NCBI GenBank assembly: GCA_900547825.1
Contig: URII01000016.1
Location: 1-41,288 of the forward strand
DNA length: 41,288 nt
Reading direction: 5' to 3'
Source: an uncultured Porphyromonadaceae bacterium
GTDB taxonomy: Bacteria; Bacteroidota; Bacteroidia; Bacteroidales; Muribaculaceae
Of the stretch, positions 1 through 8,705 are shown in pieces (position 1 is the first letter of the stretch; the number at the start of each line of letters is the position of its first letter). Below the pieces are notes generated by a model that was not told the DNA's origin, ran no database searches, and saw only the letters and a program-made list of their open reading frames with translations. Position numbers and translations under genes: made by a program.

Positions 1-1
1 G

Positions 2-1723
2 GCCTCCGACTTCTTCCGCCGCCTCTACGAGAAAGGGGAGTTTATCGAGAAGACATCCGAGCAACTTTACGACGAAGAAGCCGGTCAGTTTCTTGCCGAC
101 CGCTACGTTACAGGCACTTGCCCTCACTGCGGCAACGAGCACGCTTACGGCGACCAGTGCGAAGCGTGCGGCACAAGCCTCAATGCCACCGACCTGATCA
201 ATCCGCGCTCGGCCATCACCGGCAATACGCCCGTGATGCGCGAGACATCGCACTGGTATCTTCCGCTCGACAAGTGGGAGCCGCGTCTGCGCCGGTGGAT
301 TCTCGAAGAGCACAAGGAATGGAAACCCAACGTATACGGCCAGTGCAAGTCGTGGCTCGATTTAGGCCTGCAGCCGCGCGCCGTGAGCCGCGACCTCTCA
401 TGGGGTGTACCCGTGCCCGTTGAAGGCGCCGAAGGCAAAGTGCTCTATGTGTGGTTCGACGCCCCCATAGGCTATATATCCAACACCAAGGAACTGCTTC
501 CCGACACCTGGGAGACATGGTGGAAGGATCCCGAAACCCGTATAGTCAACTTCATAGGCAAGGACAACATCGTGTTCCACTGCATCGTGTTCCCCGCCAT
601 GCTCATGGCCTACGGCGACAACTACCAGCTCCCCGACAACGTGCCCGCCAACGAGTTCCTCAACCTCGAGGGCGACAAGATATCCACCTCGCGCAACTGG
701 GCCGTATGGCTCCACGAATACCTCGCCGACTTCCCCGGCAAGCAGGATGTGCTGCGCTATGTGCTCACCGCCAACGCACCGGAGACAAAGGACAACGACT
801 TCACCTGGGCCGACTTTCAGGCACGCAACAACAACGAGCTCGTGGCCATTCTCGGCAACTTCGTGAACCGTGCCCTCGTGCTCACCCACAAATACTTTGG
901 TGGCACCGTACCTGCCCTTGGGGCGGTCAGTGATACAGAATCGGCCCTGTGGGCCGATGTGGCCGAAGCCCGGCAGCGCCTCGCGGCCGACATCGAGGAA
1001 TTCCATTTCCGTGAGGCCCTCAAGGACGCCATGGACATAGCCCGCCTCGGCAACCGCTACCTTCAGGAAACCGAGCCATGGAAGCTCGCCAAGACTGACA
1101 TGGAGCGCACCGCCACCGTGCTCAACACGGCAGTAAACCTCTGCGCGTCCATAGCCGCGGCCTTCGCTCCGTTCCTGCCTTTCATGTCGGAAAAACTGAC
1201 CCGCATGCTCGGCATGGACTCCGTAAGCTGGGACACCATAGGGCAGCCCGACGCCATAGCCGCCGGGTCGCAGCTTGCCGTCCCGGAACTCCTGTTTGAC
1301 AAAATCGACGACTCCGCAGTGCAGGCCCAGCTTGACCGCCTCGCCCGCATAAAGGAGGAAAACCGCATAAAGTCGTTCCAGCCCGAGCCGCAGGCTCCCG
1401 ATGTGGACTTCGACACCTTCACCAAATGCGATTTCCGCGTGGGCACCGTGCTGGAATGCTCGAAAGTGCCCAAAGCCGACAAGCTGCTGCGTTTCCTCAT
1501 CGACGACGGAATGCAGAAACGCACCATAGTGTCAGGCATCGCAAAGCATTACGATCCCGCCTCGCTCGTGGGCATCCAGGTATGTTTCATCGCCAACCTC
1601 CCGCCCCGCAAGCTCAAGGGCATAGTGTCGGAAGGCATGATACTGTCTGCCGTCAACGCCGACGGCTCATTAGTACTCATAAGCCCCTCGGCACCGGTGG
1701 TGCCCGGCGCAAAGATCGGCTGA
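2..1723 (+). CDS. metG: Methionine--tRNA ligase, 5'-truncated by the window edge
   Basis: Charges tRNA-Met with methionine in the cytoplasm. The frame is open from base 2, so the start lies outside the window; 573 residues are visible and roughly 100 N-terminal residues (with the HIGH motif) are missing compared with my recollection of the family length. Visible signs are a zinc knuckle (CPHCG, then CEACG) near bases 121-165, a KMSKS-like signature (KISTSRN) around base 685, the anticodon-binding helical domain, and a C-terminal EMAPII/Trbp111-like tRNA-binding domain from about base 1411 (DFDTFTKCDFRVGTV, later VSGIAKHY). The appended tRNA-binding domain is common in long bacterial MetRS. 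It reads toward the asparaginase gene with a 61-base gap and no obvious terminator. Identity is secure. Confidence 0.97.
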   Translation, partial: ASDFFRRLYEKGEFIEKTSEQLYDEEAGQFLADRYVTGTCPHCGNEHAYGDQCEACGTSLNATDLINPRSAITGNTPVMRETSHWYLPLDKWEPRLRRWILEEHKEWKPNVYGQCKSWLDLGLQPRAVSRDLSWGVPVPVEGAEGKVLYVWFDAPIGYISNTKELLPDTWETWWKDPETRIVNFIGKDNIVFHCIVFPAMLMAYGDNYQLPDNVPANEFLNLEGDKISTSRNWAVWLHEYLADFPGKQDVLRYVLTANAPETKDNDFTWADFQARNNNELVAILGNFVNRALVLTHKYFGGTVPALGAVSDTESALWADVAEARQRLAADIEEFHFREALKDAMDIARLGNRYLQETEPWKLAKTDMERTATVLNTAVNLCASIAAAFAPFLPFMSEKLTRMLGMDSVSWDTIGQPDAIAAGSQLAVPELLFDKIDDSAVQAQLDRLARIKEENRIKSFQPEPQAPDVDFDTFTKCDFRVGTVLECSKVPKADKLLRFLIDDGMQKRTIVSGIAKHYDPASLVGIQVCFIANLPPRKLKGIVSEGMILSAVNADGSLVLISPSAPVVPGAKIG

Positions 1724-1784
1724 CATTCACCTCAACCATAAAACACGATTATCTATAAAACAACTTTACCATCTTATCACACAC

Positions 1785-2846
1785 ATGAACGACGCCAGAC
1801 CGCGCATCCTTATAGTCTACACCGGGGGCACAATAGGGATGATCGAGAACCCCAAGACGCATGCACTGGAGCCTTTCAACTTCAAGCATCTGCTCGACAA
1901 CGTACCCAAAATCAAGTGGCTCGACTACGACATGGACCATATCCAGTTCGAGCCGCCGCTTGATTCGTCCAACATCTCCATCAACGACTGGCAGAAGATA
2001 GCCGCCACCATCGAGAAGAACTACACCCAATACGACGGCTTCGTCGTGCTCCACGGCACCGACACCATGGCCTACACGGCTTCGGCCCTGTCGTTCATGC
2101 TCCAGGATCTCGCCAAACCGGTGATAATAACCGGCTCGCAGCTCCCTATCGGCGAAGTGCGCACCGACGGTGAAGAAAATCTCATCACCGCCCTCCAGAT
2201 CGCCGCCGAACGCACCGAGACAGGCGATCCCATGGTGCAGGAAGTGGCCATACTCTTTGAGAACTACCTCTGGCGCGGCAACCGCGCCACAAAAAAGAGC
2301 GCCAGCAATTTCAACGCTTTCAAGTCATACAACTATCCGGCTCTGGGCCGCATAGGCCTGCGCATACACTACAACTACGACGCCCTGCGGCGCATACCGC
2401 GCGACGCTACCCTGCGCGTACACTATGCGCTTGACTCGGCCGTGATGTTCATCGACCTCTTTCCGGGCCTCACGGAGTCGACTCTCCGCCACATGCTCGC
2501 CACACCCAACATCAAGGGCGTGGTGCTCCGCTCCTATGGCGCCGGCAATGCCCCCACAGCCGAATGGTTCGTGCGCAGTGTCAAACAGGCCATCGAGCGC
2601 GGCCTTGTGGTGGTCAACATCACCCAGTGTGTCAACGGCGGCATAAATCCCCGCCGCTATGCCACAGGCGACTCCCTTGCCTCCACAGGGGTGGTCAACG
2701 GCCACGACATGACCACCGAGGCCGCCATCACCAAGCTGATGCACCTGCTTGCGTCGGGTATGACCATAGAGAGCGTGAAGCGCGCCATGGAAACGGATCT
2801 CAGCGGCGAAGTGTCCATGTCATCGCGCATAGAAACTTTCGACTGA
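1785..2846 (+). CDS. ansA: Type I L-asparaginase
   Basis: Cytoplasmic type I asparaginase (353 aa) converting L-asparagine to aspartate and ammonia. The N-terminus carries the first threonine motif (VYTGGTIGM), and the second signature HGTDTMAYTASALSF follows near residue 90; both catalytic threonines are present. There is no signal peptide, which fits the cytoplasmic AnsA type rather than the periplasmic AnsB type. Length and the C-terminal domain (LRSYGAGNAP, VNITQCVNGG) are normal for the family. The start ATG is the first in frame after metG. The small exported protein downstream begins 11 bases after its stop, suggesting cotranscription. Confidence 0.95.
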   Translation: MNDARPRILIVYTGGTIGMIENPKTHALEPFNFKHLLDNVPKIKWLDYDMDHIQFEPPLDSSNISINDWQKIAATIEKNYTQYDGFVVLHGTDTMAYTASALSFMLQDLAKPVIITGSQLPIGEVRTDGEENLITALQIAAERTETGDPMVQEVAILFENYLWRGNRATKKSASNFNAFKSYNYPALGRIGLRIHYNYDALRRIPRDATLRVHYALDSAVMFIDLFPGLTESTLRHMLATPNIKGVVLRSYGAGNAPTAEWFVRSVKQAIERGLVVVNITQCVNGGINPRRYATGDSLASTGVVNGHDMTTEAAITKLMHLLASGMTIESVKRAMETDLSGEVSMSSRIETFD

Positions 2847-2857
2847 TCAATGTCAAC

Positions 2858-3451
2858 ATGCTCCCCCGTATTGCGGCAATCCTTATCCTGCTGTGTTGCG
2901 GCCCTGCACTCCGCGGGGCCGGGCTCACGGCCTCGCTTTCGGCTGTGCCCGCATGGATCGGAGGCTATGCCGACACTGACTCCGTTCAGCGGCGCATAGA
3001 GGCTTCCGCACCGGGGCCGGCCGAAGGGGTGTGGCGCCTCACCGACACCGGAGCCATCATAGCCATAGAGCGGTGTCCCGCCGGAATTTTCCCCGCATCG
3101 GCGCCCGAAACACTCCTTATGGTGGTGATGCGCTCGCCCGACCGCTCCCTGCGCCCCGGCACTGTGATGGGTTGCCTTGTGCGCGGAGCCGCACCGGGAA
3201 GCTACGACGCCCGCATTTTCTCAAAATCACCCGCTCCGGGTTGTCTCGATTCACCCAAGAGCGTACATATCACCGTTGACCCTTCGGGCGAATACCTGAG
3301 GTTTCTGCGCGATCGTTCCGGCACCTCCGTCAACCTGTGGTCGCTGCTGCCCTACATGTTCAGGCGCCTGGTGAAGCGAAAAGCCGACAGCCGGCCGGAC
3401 GTGCACGGCTGCGTGCGCCTGAGCGCCGCATCGCTACCGCGCTATTTCTGA
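2858..3451 (+). CDS. Small exported protein of unknown function (197 aa)
   Basis: I do not recognise a family. The ATG at 2858 follows the asparaginase stop by 11 bases and begins a typical signal peptide (MLPRIAAILILLCCGPALRG). The open frame continues further upstream, but that part would overlap ansA and is rejected. The mature part is about 175 residues, rich in Arg, Pro and Ser, with three Cys (in ERCPAG, MGCLVRG and APGCLD) and another in DVHGCVRL near the end. The C-terminal stretch DVHGCVRLSAASLPRYF looks like a conserved closing motif. It converges on the terminase gene, with only 15 bases between the stops. Probably periplasmic or a surface protein; function unknown. Confidence 0.75.
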   Translation: MLPRIAAILILLCCGPALRGAGLTASLSAVPAWIGGYADTDSVQRRIEASAPGPAEGVWRLTDTGAIIAIERCPAGIFPASAPETLLMVVMRSPDRSLRPGTVMGCLVRGAAPGSYDARIFSKSPAPGCLDSPKSVHITVDPSGEYLRFLRDRSGTSVNLWSLLPYMFRRLVKRKADSRPDVHGCVRLSAASLPRYF

Positions 3452-3466
3452 CGGCGCCGTCCGCAA

Positions 3467-5347
3467 TCACAGCCCCGTGAAGTCGAGATCCTTCACCACC
3501 GGAAGCGTAGAAGCCACATACAGCCCTATTGCCCGGGTCATAAGCATATCATCGTTACACCCCCGGCGAGCTCCGTATTCGCCGCTCGGACTGAGTTCGT
3601 AAGTATCCATCTCGTCACATGCCGCCGGATCCCGCTCCACATAGGCCCCCTCGCGCACATGCTGTATAAGCGACGTCACCGCAAGGGTCTTGGTTGCCGC
3701 ATTGGTGTGGAACCCGAGCCGCTGCTCCATGGTTTGCCTGAGGCGGTCGCGCACACGGCGCCGGTAAAGCGGGCGGTACACACGGTTCAGCTCCTCGAGG
3801 ATAAAGCGCGATCCGCCGTCGGCCACCGTTTCAAGCGAATTACTCTCCACCACAAGCAGCGCATTCTGATACCATGTGGCTATTGCAGCCGCCTTCCAGC
3901 CGAGAAGGTCATGGTCGATATGGCCGCGCCACTGCGCCACCACCCGCGGCTTGTCGTCCTTGAGATTCATGACGCATATCACCGACCAGTCCGATCCCGC
4001 ACTCTTGCCGCCCACATCCACCGTGACCACGTAGCCGTTGAGCGCCCGCGCCCCTTCGGGACGCTCCCACACCGTGAGTCCGCCGGTGGGGTCGGCATGG
4101 AACTCAACACCGCACAAAGCACCCCGGCCCGATACCTCACGGCCCGATACCTCGCCGCGCTCGGCACTTTCAGGGGGCGGACACAGCTCACGCAACCGGG
4201 CCACGGCCTCGCGGTCAAACACACTTGTGGCCGAATTCACGAACGCCTCCGTGTCGGTGGTGGGATATTCCGCCATCATGGCCTGATGCGACGGCATATC
4301 GGCCCGCTTGCGGCGGTACCAGCATATCTGCTCCAGAGTCAGGCCAAGGCGCCACAGCTGCCGTTCATAGTCATCCATAGTGGCTATCAGCCCGCGGGGA
4401 TCCGCCACTTCCATGCGGTACATGTCGATCTCATGCCACGGAACAAACACGCGGCGTGTGCCCGAATCCGGATCACCGGCCTGAAGCCAGCGCTTGTGGA
4501 AGAAATTGCCCACACCGTTGGCTGTGGACTCCATGGCTATAAACGTGAGCGGGCTGAGCGCTATGCCCGAACACACCGAGCGTATGAAATCCTCCGGCGA
4601 ATGGCGCAGGCTGTCGCGCCAGAAAGCCACCTCGCTCAGATGGGCCAGAGCCACATCGTTGCCGCGGGCGCTCTCCTGGTTCTCGCTCGAAGCCAACGTG
4701 ACATGGCAGCCGCGGCCCGCAATGAGCCGGGTGTTGATGGAGCGTTCGAAACCCGAGAAAGCAGGAGCCTCCTCCTCGGGCCACAATTCGGCAGGATAAT
4801 TTGCCAGCAGCTTGGCATACATGCCGCGTATCGTGGCCGAAGTGTCCTTGACATGGGCGCAGATAAACGAGTGCCAGTTGCGCCGATGCACAATCTGTAT
4901 CCATGCAAAATACATCTGCACCAGCGTGGAGCCGCCCCACTGCCGCGCCTTCAGCATTATCAGGCGCAGCGGACGCCCCGCACGCCTGTCCTCCTCGATC
5001 ATGGCCGCCACACGGCGCTGCGGACGGTTCAGCCGCCAGCGCACATCTTGCCCCGTGATTTTATCACGTATGGTGACACACCGTGCCGCCCAGAACTCGA
5101 AATCATAGCGGCACCGCAGCCTGTCCCGTTCCGCAGCCGTCCGGCACCGCTCCCATTCGCCCGACACCGCAAGCTCACGCGGCACCATCAGCATCTCCCC
5201 CTCGTCGCCCTTCACAGCCACACGCTCACCCGCGCAGCCGCGCCCTGTCAGCGGCTCATAGTCGGCACCCGCCGCCCACACCTCATTGCGCCGGCGGTTC
5301 TCCGCCATCATCACCTCAAACTCCCGTTCCTCCTTCGTCATACCCAT
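3467..5347 (-). CDS. Orphan phage-type terminase large subunit (packaging ATPase-nuclease)
   Basis: 626 aa resembling the large subunit of tailed-phage terminases, which pump DNA into capsids with an N-terminal ATPase and cut it with a C-terminal RNase H-like nuclease. Visible motifs: a variant Walker A (KARQWGGST, 133-141), a Walker B-like stretch ending in Glu (VALAHLSEVAFW, 232-243), ESTANG (273-278), the terminase linker signature AEYPTTDTEAFVNSA (359-373), then nuclease acidic residues in VTVDVGG (D444), VVESNS (E501) and CNDDM (D599/D600). All key motifs look intact. No portal, capsid, tail, integrase or small terminase gene lies nearby, and base composition matches the host genes. A second Met lies two codons in (5341). 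Function outside a phage is unknown. Confidence 0.8.
   Translation of the reverse strand: MGMTKEEREFEVMMAENRRRNEVWAAGADYEPLTGRGCAGERVAVKGDEGEMLMVPRELAVSGEWERCRTAAERDRLRCRYDFEFWAARCVTIRDKITGQDVRWRLNRPQRRVAAMIEEDRRAGRPLRLIMLKARQWGGSTLVQMYFAWIQIVHRRNWHSFICAHVKDTSATIRGMYAKLLANYPAELWPEEEAPAFSGFERSINTRLIAGRGCHVTLASSENQESARGNDVALAHLSEVAFWRDSLRHSPEDFIRSVCSGIALSPLTFIAMESTANGVGNFFHKRWLQAGDPDSGTRRVFVPWHEIDMYRMEVADPRGLIATMDDYERQLWRLGLTLEQICWYRRKRADMPSHQAMMAEYPTTDTEAFVNSATSVFDREAVARLRELCPPPESAERGEVSGREVSGRGALCGVEFHADPTGGLTVWERPEGARALNGYVVTVDVGGKSAGSDWSVICVMNLKDDKPRVVAQWRGHIDHDLLGWKAAAIATWYQNALLVVESNSLETVADGGSRFILEELNRVYRPLYRRRVRDRLRQTMEQRLGFHTNAATKTLAVTSLIQHVREGAYVERDPAACDEMDTYELSPSGEYGARRGCNDDMLMTRAIGLYVASTLPVVKDLDFTGL
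4126..4155. repeat. 15-bp tandem duplication inside the terminase gene
   Basis: Two adjacent 15-base copies (ggcccgatacctcac and ggcccgatacctcgc), 14 of 15 identical, give an in-frame EVSGR duplication in the linker between the ATPase and nuclease parts of the terminase. It keeps the frame, consistent with slippage under selection to keep the gene open. Confidence 0.8.
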
Positions 5348-5367
5348 AACTGCTGAAATTCACCCCG

Positions 5368-5375
5368 CAAAGATA
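5368..5375 (-). promoter_or_regulatory. Candidate -7 element for the terminase gene
   Basis: On the minus strand this reads TATCTTTG, a match to the Bacteroidetes -7 consensus TAnnTTTG, about 20 bases upstream of the terminase start. No good TTTG -33 box is visible at the expected spacing, so this is a half-supported promoter with a very short leader. Confidence 0.4.
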
Positions 5376-5451
5376 ACCCCGCACCTCCCCCGCCTCCACG
5401 CGAAAACATCCAAAGCGGGCACTGCAACCTAAATTTTGATGCGGTTTCCCT

Positions 5452-5481
5452 GAGCAAAACCAAGCTTGCTTGATTTTGCTC
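5452..5481. promoter_or_regulatory. 30-bp near-perfect palindrome over the endonuclease promoter, possible operator
   Basis: Arms gagcaaaaccaagc (5452-5465) and gcttgattttgctc (5468-5481) are complementary except for one pair, with a 2-base centre. The palindrome covers the -33 box (5469-5472) of the endonuclease promoter. No gene ends here, since the flanking genes diverge, and no T-run follows, so a terminator is unlikely. A regulator-binding site is the simplest reading. Confidence 0.5.
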
Positions 5482-5500
5482 TCACTTATTCGTATATTTG
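5469..5500 (+). promoter_or_regulatory. Bacteroidetes-type promoter of the secreted endonuclease gene
   Basis: CTTG (5469-5472, one mismatch to TTTG), a 20-base spacer, then a perfect TATATTTG (5493-5500). The predicted transcript begins near 5507, which excludes an in-frame ATG at 5498 and supports the ATG at 5543 as the start. Confidence 0.65.
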
Positions 5501-5542
5501 CGGTTCCGAAAAACTGAAACAGTAATTATTGCATTTCTGACC

Positions 5543-7963
5543 ATGAAATTTACCGACCGCATAGCGGGGCTGTGGATAGCAGCTGCCGCAACCGCCGCCT
5601 CAATGACGGCTATGGCCGACGCTCCCGCAGGATATTATTCCACCTGCGAGGGAAAGAGCGGCCGAAGTCTACTCACCACCCTCAGCGCCAAAATAGGGTC
5701 ACACACCGTTGTGAGCTACAAGGGGCTGTGGGACGCCTACCGCAAGACCGACATTGACGCCAACGGCAAGATCTGGGACATGTATTCGACCAAGCGCTGG
5801 AACCCGGGCAGCGAACAGTGCGGCAACTATTCGGCTGTGGGCGTATGCTACAACCGCGAGCACTCATTTCCCAAAAGCTGGTTCGACGACGCCAGCCCTA
5901 TGGTGAGCGACCTGTTTCACATCTACCCTACTGACGGCAAAGTCAACGGGCAGCGCAGCAACCATCCCTACGGCGAATGCGCCGGCGGCACATCGGAGCC
6001 GTCGAGCGGCAATGTCAGGGCCTTGGGACGGTTGGGAAGCTCCACATTCCCCGGATATTCGGGCACTGTGTTCGAGCCCGACGACGAATACAAGGGTGAT
6101 TTCGCCCGGTCGTATTTCTACATGGCCACACGCTACAATTCCCTGATCAGCTCGTGGGATTCGCCTATGCTCAACGGCTCGTCATATCCGGCATTCTCCA
6201 CCTGGGCCATGAACCTGCTGCTGAAATGGCACCGCGAGGATCCGGTGAGCGACAAGGAACGCAAGCGCAACGATGCTGTCTACGGCTATCAGCACAACCG
6301 CAATCCGTTTATCGACCATCCCGAACTGGCCGAACACATATGGGGCGACAAAACCTCGGTGGCATGGAGCGAATCAGGAGCCGCAGAGCCTGCAATAGTG
6401 CTGCCCGTGAACGGCTCGACACTCAGCTTAGGCACAGCACAGCTTCAGGAAGCACGCTCTTTCAGCGTAAACATCAAAGGCACGGCGCTCAAAGAGGCCG
6501 TGAATGTAAGCATATCAGGCACCGGATTCAGCGTCAGCCCCGCGAGTGTCAGCGCATCGGAGGCAACTCAGGGCGCCACAGTAAGCGTGACAGTGAACTC
6601 GTCAACCGCCGGAACCAACCGCGCCACACTCACAGTGACCTCAGGCGCAGCCCGCTCCGTGGCCACCGTGGAGGTAAACGTGCGCTCCGGCGTGGAAGCC
6701 CTGACAGCCACCCATGTAACAAGCGAATCGTTCGAAGCCCGCTGGGCCTACGGCTACAACGACAACCAGCCCGTTACGCTGACCGTGCGTCAGGGGGGAA
6801 GCACTGTGGCCGGATATCCCAAGGAGGTGCCGGGACAAGCTGAATGCTACGAGGTGACAGGCCTGGAAAGCTCCACAGAGTATACCTACACAGTAAGTTC
6901 GGCGGCACATCCGGCCACAGGCAACGAAATCAAAGTCACAACAGCCGTGCCCGTGCCCATGATCACGGTGATGTATGACGGCGATCCCACTCTCGAGGCT
7001 GTGCCGGGCGAGCCGTCGCAACCCCTTGAGCTGCTGCTTGACATACAGGATATCGACGATCCCGTAAAAGCCACCCTGACCGACAGCCGCTTCCAGCTGT
7101 CCACCGACAAGACCGCGTGGCTCCAGAGCGTGACATTGCAGCCCGGCGAGGACCGTCTCTACCTGCGCATCTACTCGGCCGAGGAGGGTACTTTCACCAC
7201 CACCCTGCGCCTCGAGGCCGGCTCCTATATGAACGATGACACCTCTTTCACCGGCAATGTCAGCGCGGAGGACTATCTTGCCGAGGGCTTTGAGGACGAA
7301 CTTAAAGGGGGCTATGGCGCCGGCGAATACAACGGTACGGCAGGAATGTGGAAGCTGGCCGACGCAGGCGTATGGGACGGCGACAAATGCCATTCAGGCT
7401 TGCGGGCAGCCCGCTGCGGCAAGGACGGCAAAGCCGAGATCGAGCTTCTCGACGACCGCACCCGCGGCCTGGGCACTATCTCGTTCTACGCCATGAAATG
7501 GAACAACGAAAACGATCCCGAAGCTAAACTGGCGCTTGAGGTGTCGGTTGACGGCGGCCTTACATGGACCCAGCTCAAGGAATTCACCGTAAGCTCACCC
7601 ACGGAATGGGTGCGCTGCGAGGCTACGGCCAATGTGACAGGCACTGCACGCCTGCGCATACGTCAGCTTGCAGGCAAGCGTTTCATGCTGGACGACATAC
7701 ACGCCACATCCTACACCGCCGCAATGTCGGTGGCCGATATGGATTACCACCGCTGGGACGCTTACAGCGCCAAGGGGGGCGTGACATTCGAAAACCTCAC
7801 CGGCGAAGCCCTTACAGTGCGTGTGTATGACCTCAGGGGCCATTGCATGTATGATGCGGCAACAGCTCCGGGCCGTACCCTGATATCCCTCCCCGAAGGG
7901 TTATACATAGTGGCCTGCGGAGAGTGGAGCCGCAAGGCATTCGCAGCTCCGGCCAGCAAATAG
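5543..7963 (+). CDS. Large secreted endonuclease I family nuclease with C-terminal sorting-like tail
   Basis: 806 aa. Signal peptide in residues 1-25 (MKFTDRIAGLWIAAAATAAS onward). The endonuclease I domain spans roughly 29-280 with the His-Me-finger signature NREHSFPKSWF (104-114), then DLFHIYPTD and VNGQRSN (123-140). Related enzymes (EndA, NucM) are non-specific secreted DNases/RNases of 200-280 aa, so this protein carries about 500 extra residues. These contain beta-sandwich modules, including a fibronectin III-like stretch (ESFEARWAYGYNDNQPVTL) and a lectin/anchor-like domain (AEGFEDELKGGY onward). The tail (VRVYDLRGHCMYD, then LPEGLYIVA) resembles type IX secretion sorting domains. The start at 5543 is chosen because the upstream ATG lies inside the promoter. 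Likely role: extracellular nucleic-acid degradation for nutrition. Confidence 0.92.
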   Translation: MKFTDRIAGLWIAAAATAASMTAMADAPAGYYSTCEGKSGRSLLTTLSAKIGSHTVVSYKGLWDAYRKTDIDANGKIWDMYSTKRWNPGSEQCGNYSAVGVCYNREHSFPKSWFDDASPMVSDLFHIYPTDGKVNGQRSNHPYGECAGGTSEPSSGNVRALGRLGSSTFPGYSGTVFEPDDEYKGDFARSYFYMATRYNSLISSWDSPMLNGSSYPAFSTWAMNLLLKWHREDPVSDKERKRNDAVYGYQHNRNPFIDHPELAEHIWGDKTSVAWSESGAAEPAIVLPVNGSTLSLGTAQLQEARSFSVNIKGTALKEAVNVSISGTGFSVSPASVSASEATQGATVSVTVNSSTAGTNRATLTVTSGAARSVATVEVNVRSGVEALTATHVTSESFEARWAYGYNDNQPVTLTVRQGGSTVAGYPKEVPGQAECYEVTGLESSTEYTYTVSSAAHPATGNEIKVTTAVPVPMITVMYDGDPTLEAVPGEPSQPLELLLDIQDIDDPVKATLTDSRFQLSTDKTAWLQSVTLQPGEDRLYLRIYSAEEGTFTTTLRLEAGSYMNDDTSFTGNVSAEDYLAEGFEDELKGGYGAGEYNGTAGMWKLADAGVWDGDKCHSGLRAARCGKDGKAEIELLDDRTRGLGTISFYAMKWNNENDPEAKLALEVSVDGGLTWTQLKEFTVSSPTEWVRCEATANVTGTARLRIRQLAGKRFMLDDIHATSYTAAMSVADMDYHRWDAYSAKGGVTFENLTGEALTVRVYDLRGHCMYDAATAPGRTLISLPEGLYIVACGEWSRKAFAAPASK

Positions 7964-7995
7964 GAATCAGGAGTCAAATCTACCTCAACTTAAAG

Positions 7996-8043
7996 AATTG
8001 CCCCACACCGGCGCGCCTATGGCAATAGCGGTGTGGGGCAATT
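7996..8043. terminator. Bidirectional hairpin between endonuclease and O-methyltransferase genes
   Basis: Perfect 15-bp stem, aattgccccacaccg (7996-8010) with cggtgtggggcaatt (8029-8043), and an 18-base loop. It sits between convergent genes and probably stops transcription from both sides. Confidence 0.75.
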
Positions 8044-8065
8044 TCCGATTTCTGACTCCGGACTT

Positions 8066-8701
8066 CTAATCGGGCAGTACACGAAGTATGGTGAGGCCGT
8101 CGCGGAGCGGGAGGATGAGGGTCTCAACACGCGGATCGGCGGCCACATGGGCGTTGAAGCGCAGTATGCCCTGCGACTGCGGGTCGCGCGCATGGGCAGG
8201 ATCGGCCACTTTCCCACCCCAAAGGGTGTTGTCGGCCAAAATATAGCCTCCGGGGCGCATCAGCGGAAGCAGCATTTCGTAATACTCGGTGTAATGGCGC
8301 TTGTCGGCGTCGATGAAAGCCATGTCCCACGGGGCAGGCAAAGCGGGCACCACCTCAAGCGCATCGCCTATATGGTGGTGCATGGCCACGCCTGCGGGGG
8401 CGCACGCAAAGGCCCGATCCACCATTGGTCCCAGCTCGTCGTCAATGTCGACGCTGTGCAGCTCGCCGCCGGAGGGCATGGCCATGGCCATGGCGAGGGC
8501 GGAATAGCCGGTGAATGTGCCTAATTCGACAATGCGGCGGGGCGCGGCCATGGACACGATCATACGCAGCACGGCGCCTTGTAGGTGGCCCGAACACATG
8601 CGCGGATAGAGACACTTGAGGTAAGTGTCGCGGTAGATCCTGGCCAGTTCGGGCGGCTCGGGGCTTATGTGGTCAAGGATATAGTCGTCAAATTCCTCCA
8701 T
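8066..8701 (-). CDS. Class I SAM-dependent O-methyltransferase (family 3)
   Basis: 211 aa, of the caffeoyl-CoA/catechol-type O-methyltransferase family found widely in bacteria; the physiological substrate is usually unknown. The SAM-binding motif I is IVELGTFTGYSALAMA (about 57-72), followed by HSVDID (motif II acidic residue) and the metal-binding segment MAFIDADKRHYTEYYE with ADNTLWGG downstream, which is diagnostic for this divalent-metal-dependent family. No signal peptide. It lies 4 bases downstream of aroQ on the same strand, so the two are almost certainly cotranscribed. Confidence 0.93.
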   Translation of the reverse strand: MEEFDDYILDHISPEPPELARIYRDTYLKCLYPRMCSGHLQGAVLRMIVSMAAPRRIVELGTFTGYSALAMAMAMPSGGELHSVDIDDELGPMVDRAFACAPAGVAMHHHIGDALEVVPALPAPWDMAFIDADKRHYTEYYEMLLPLMRPGGYILADNTLWGGKVADPAHARDPQSQGILRFNAHVAADPRVETLILPLRDGLTILRVLPD

Positions 8702-8705
8702 AGGG

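Noticed and set aside
2564..2857. N-terminal extension of the 197-aa exported protein
   Set aside because: It lies within the asparaginase gene in another frame; the signal peptide begins at 2858.
3467..5347. Prophage
   Set aside because: No other phage gene, integrase, attachment repeats or change in composition surrounds the terminase; flanking genes are ordinary.
3659..5356. A 565-codon open frame on the plus strand, antisense to the terminase gene
   Set aside because: It follows from the GC-rich codon use of the terminase. Its translation shows no domain and is rich in His, Arg and Ala, while the minus-strand protein shows clear terminase motifs.
5452..5481. Terminator
   Set aside because: Flanking genes diverge from this point, the centre is 2 bases and no T-run follows; an operator fits better.
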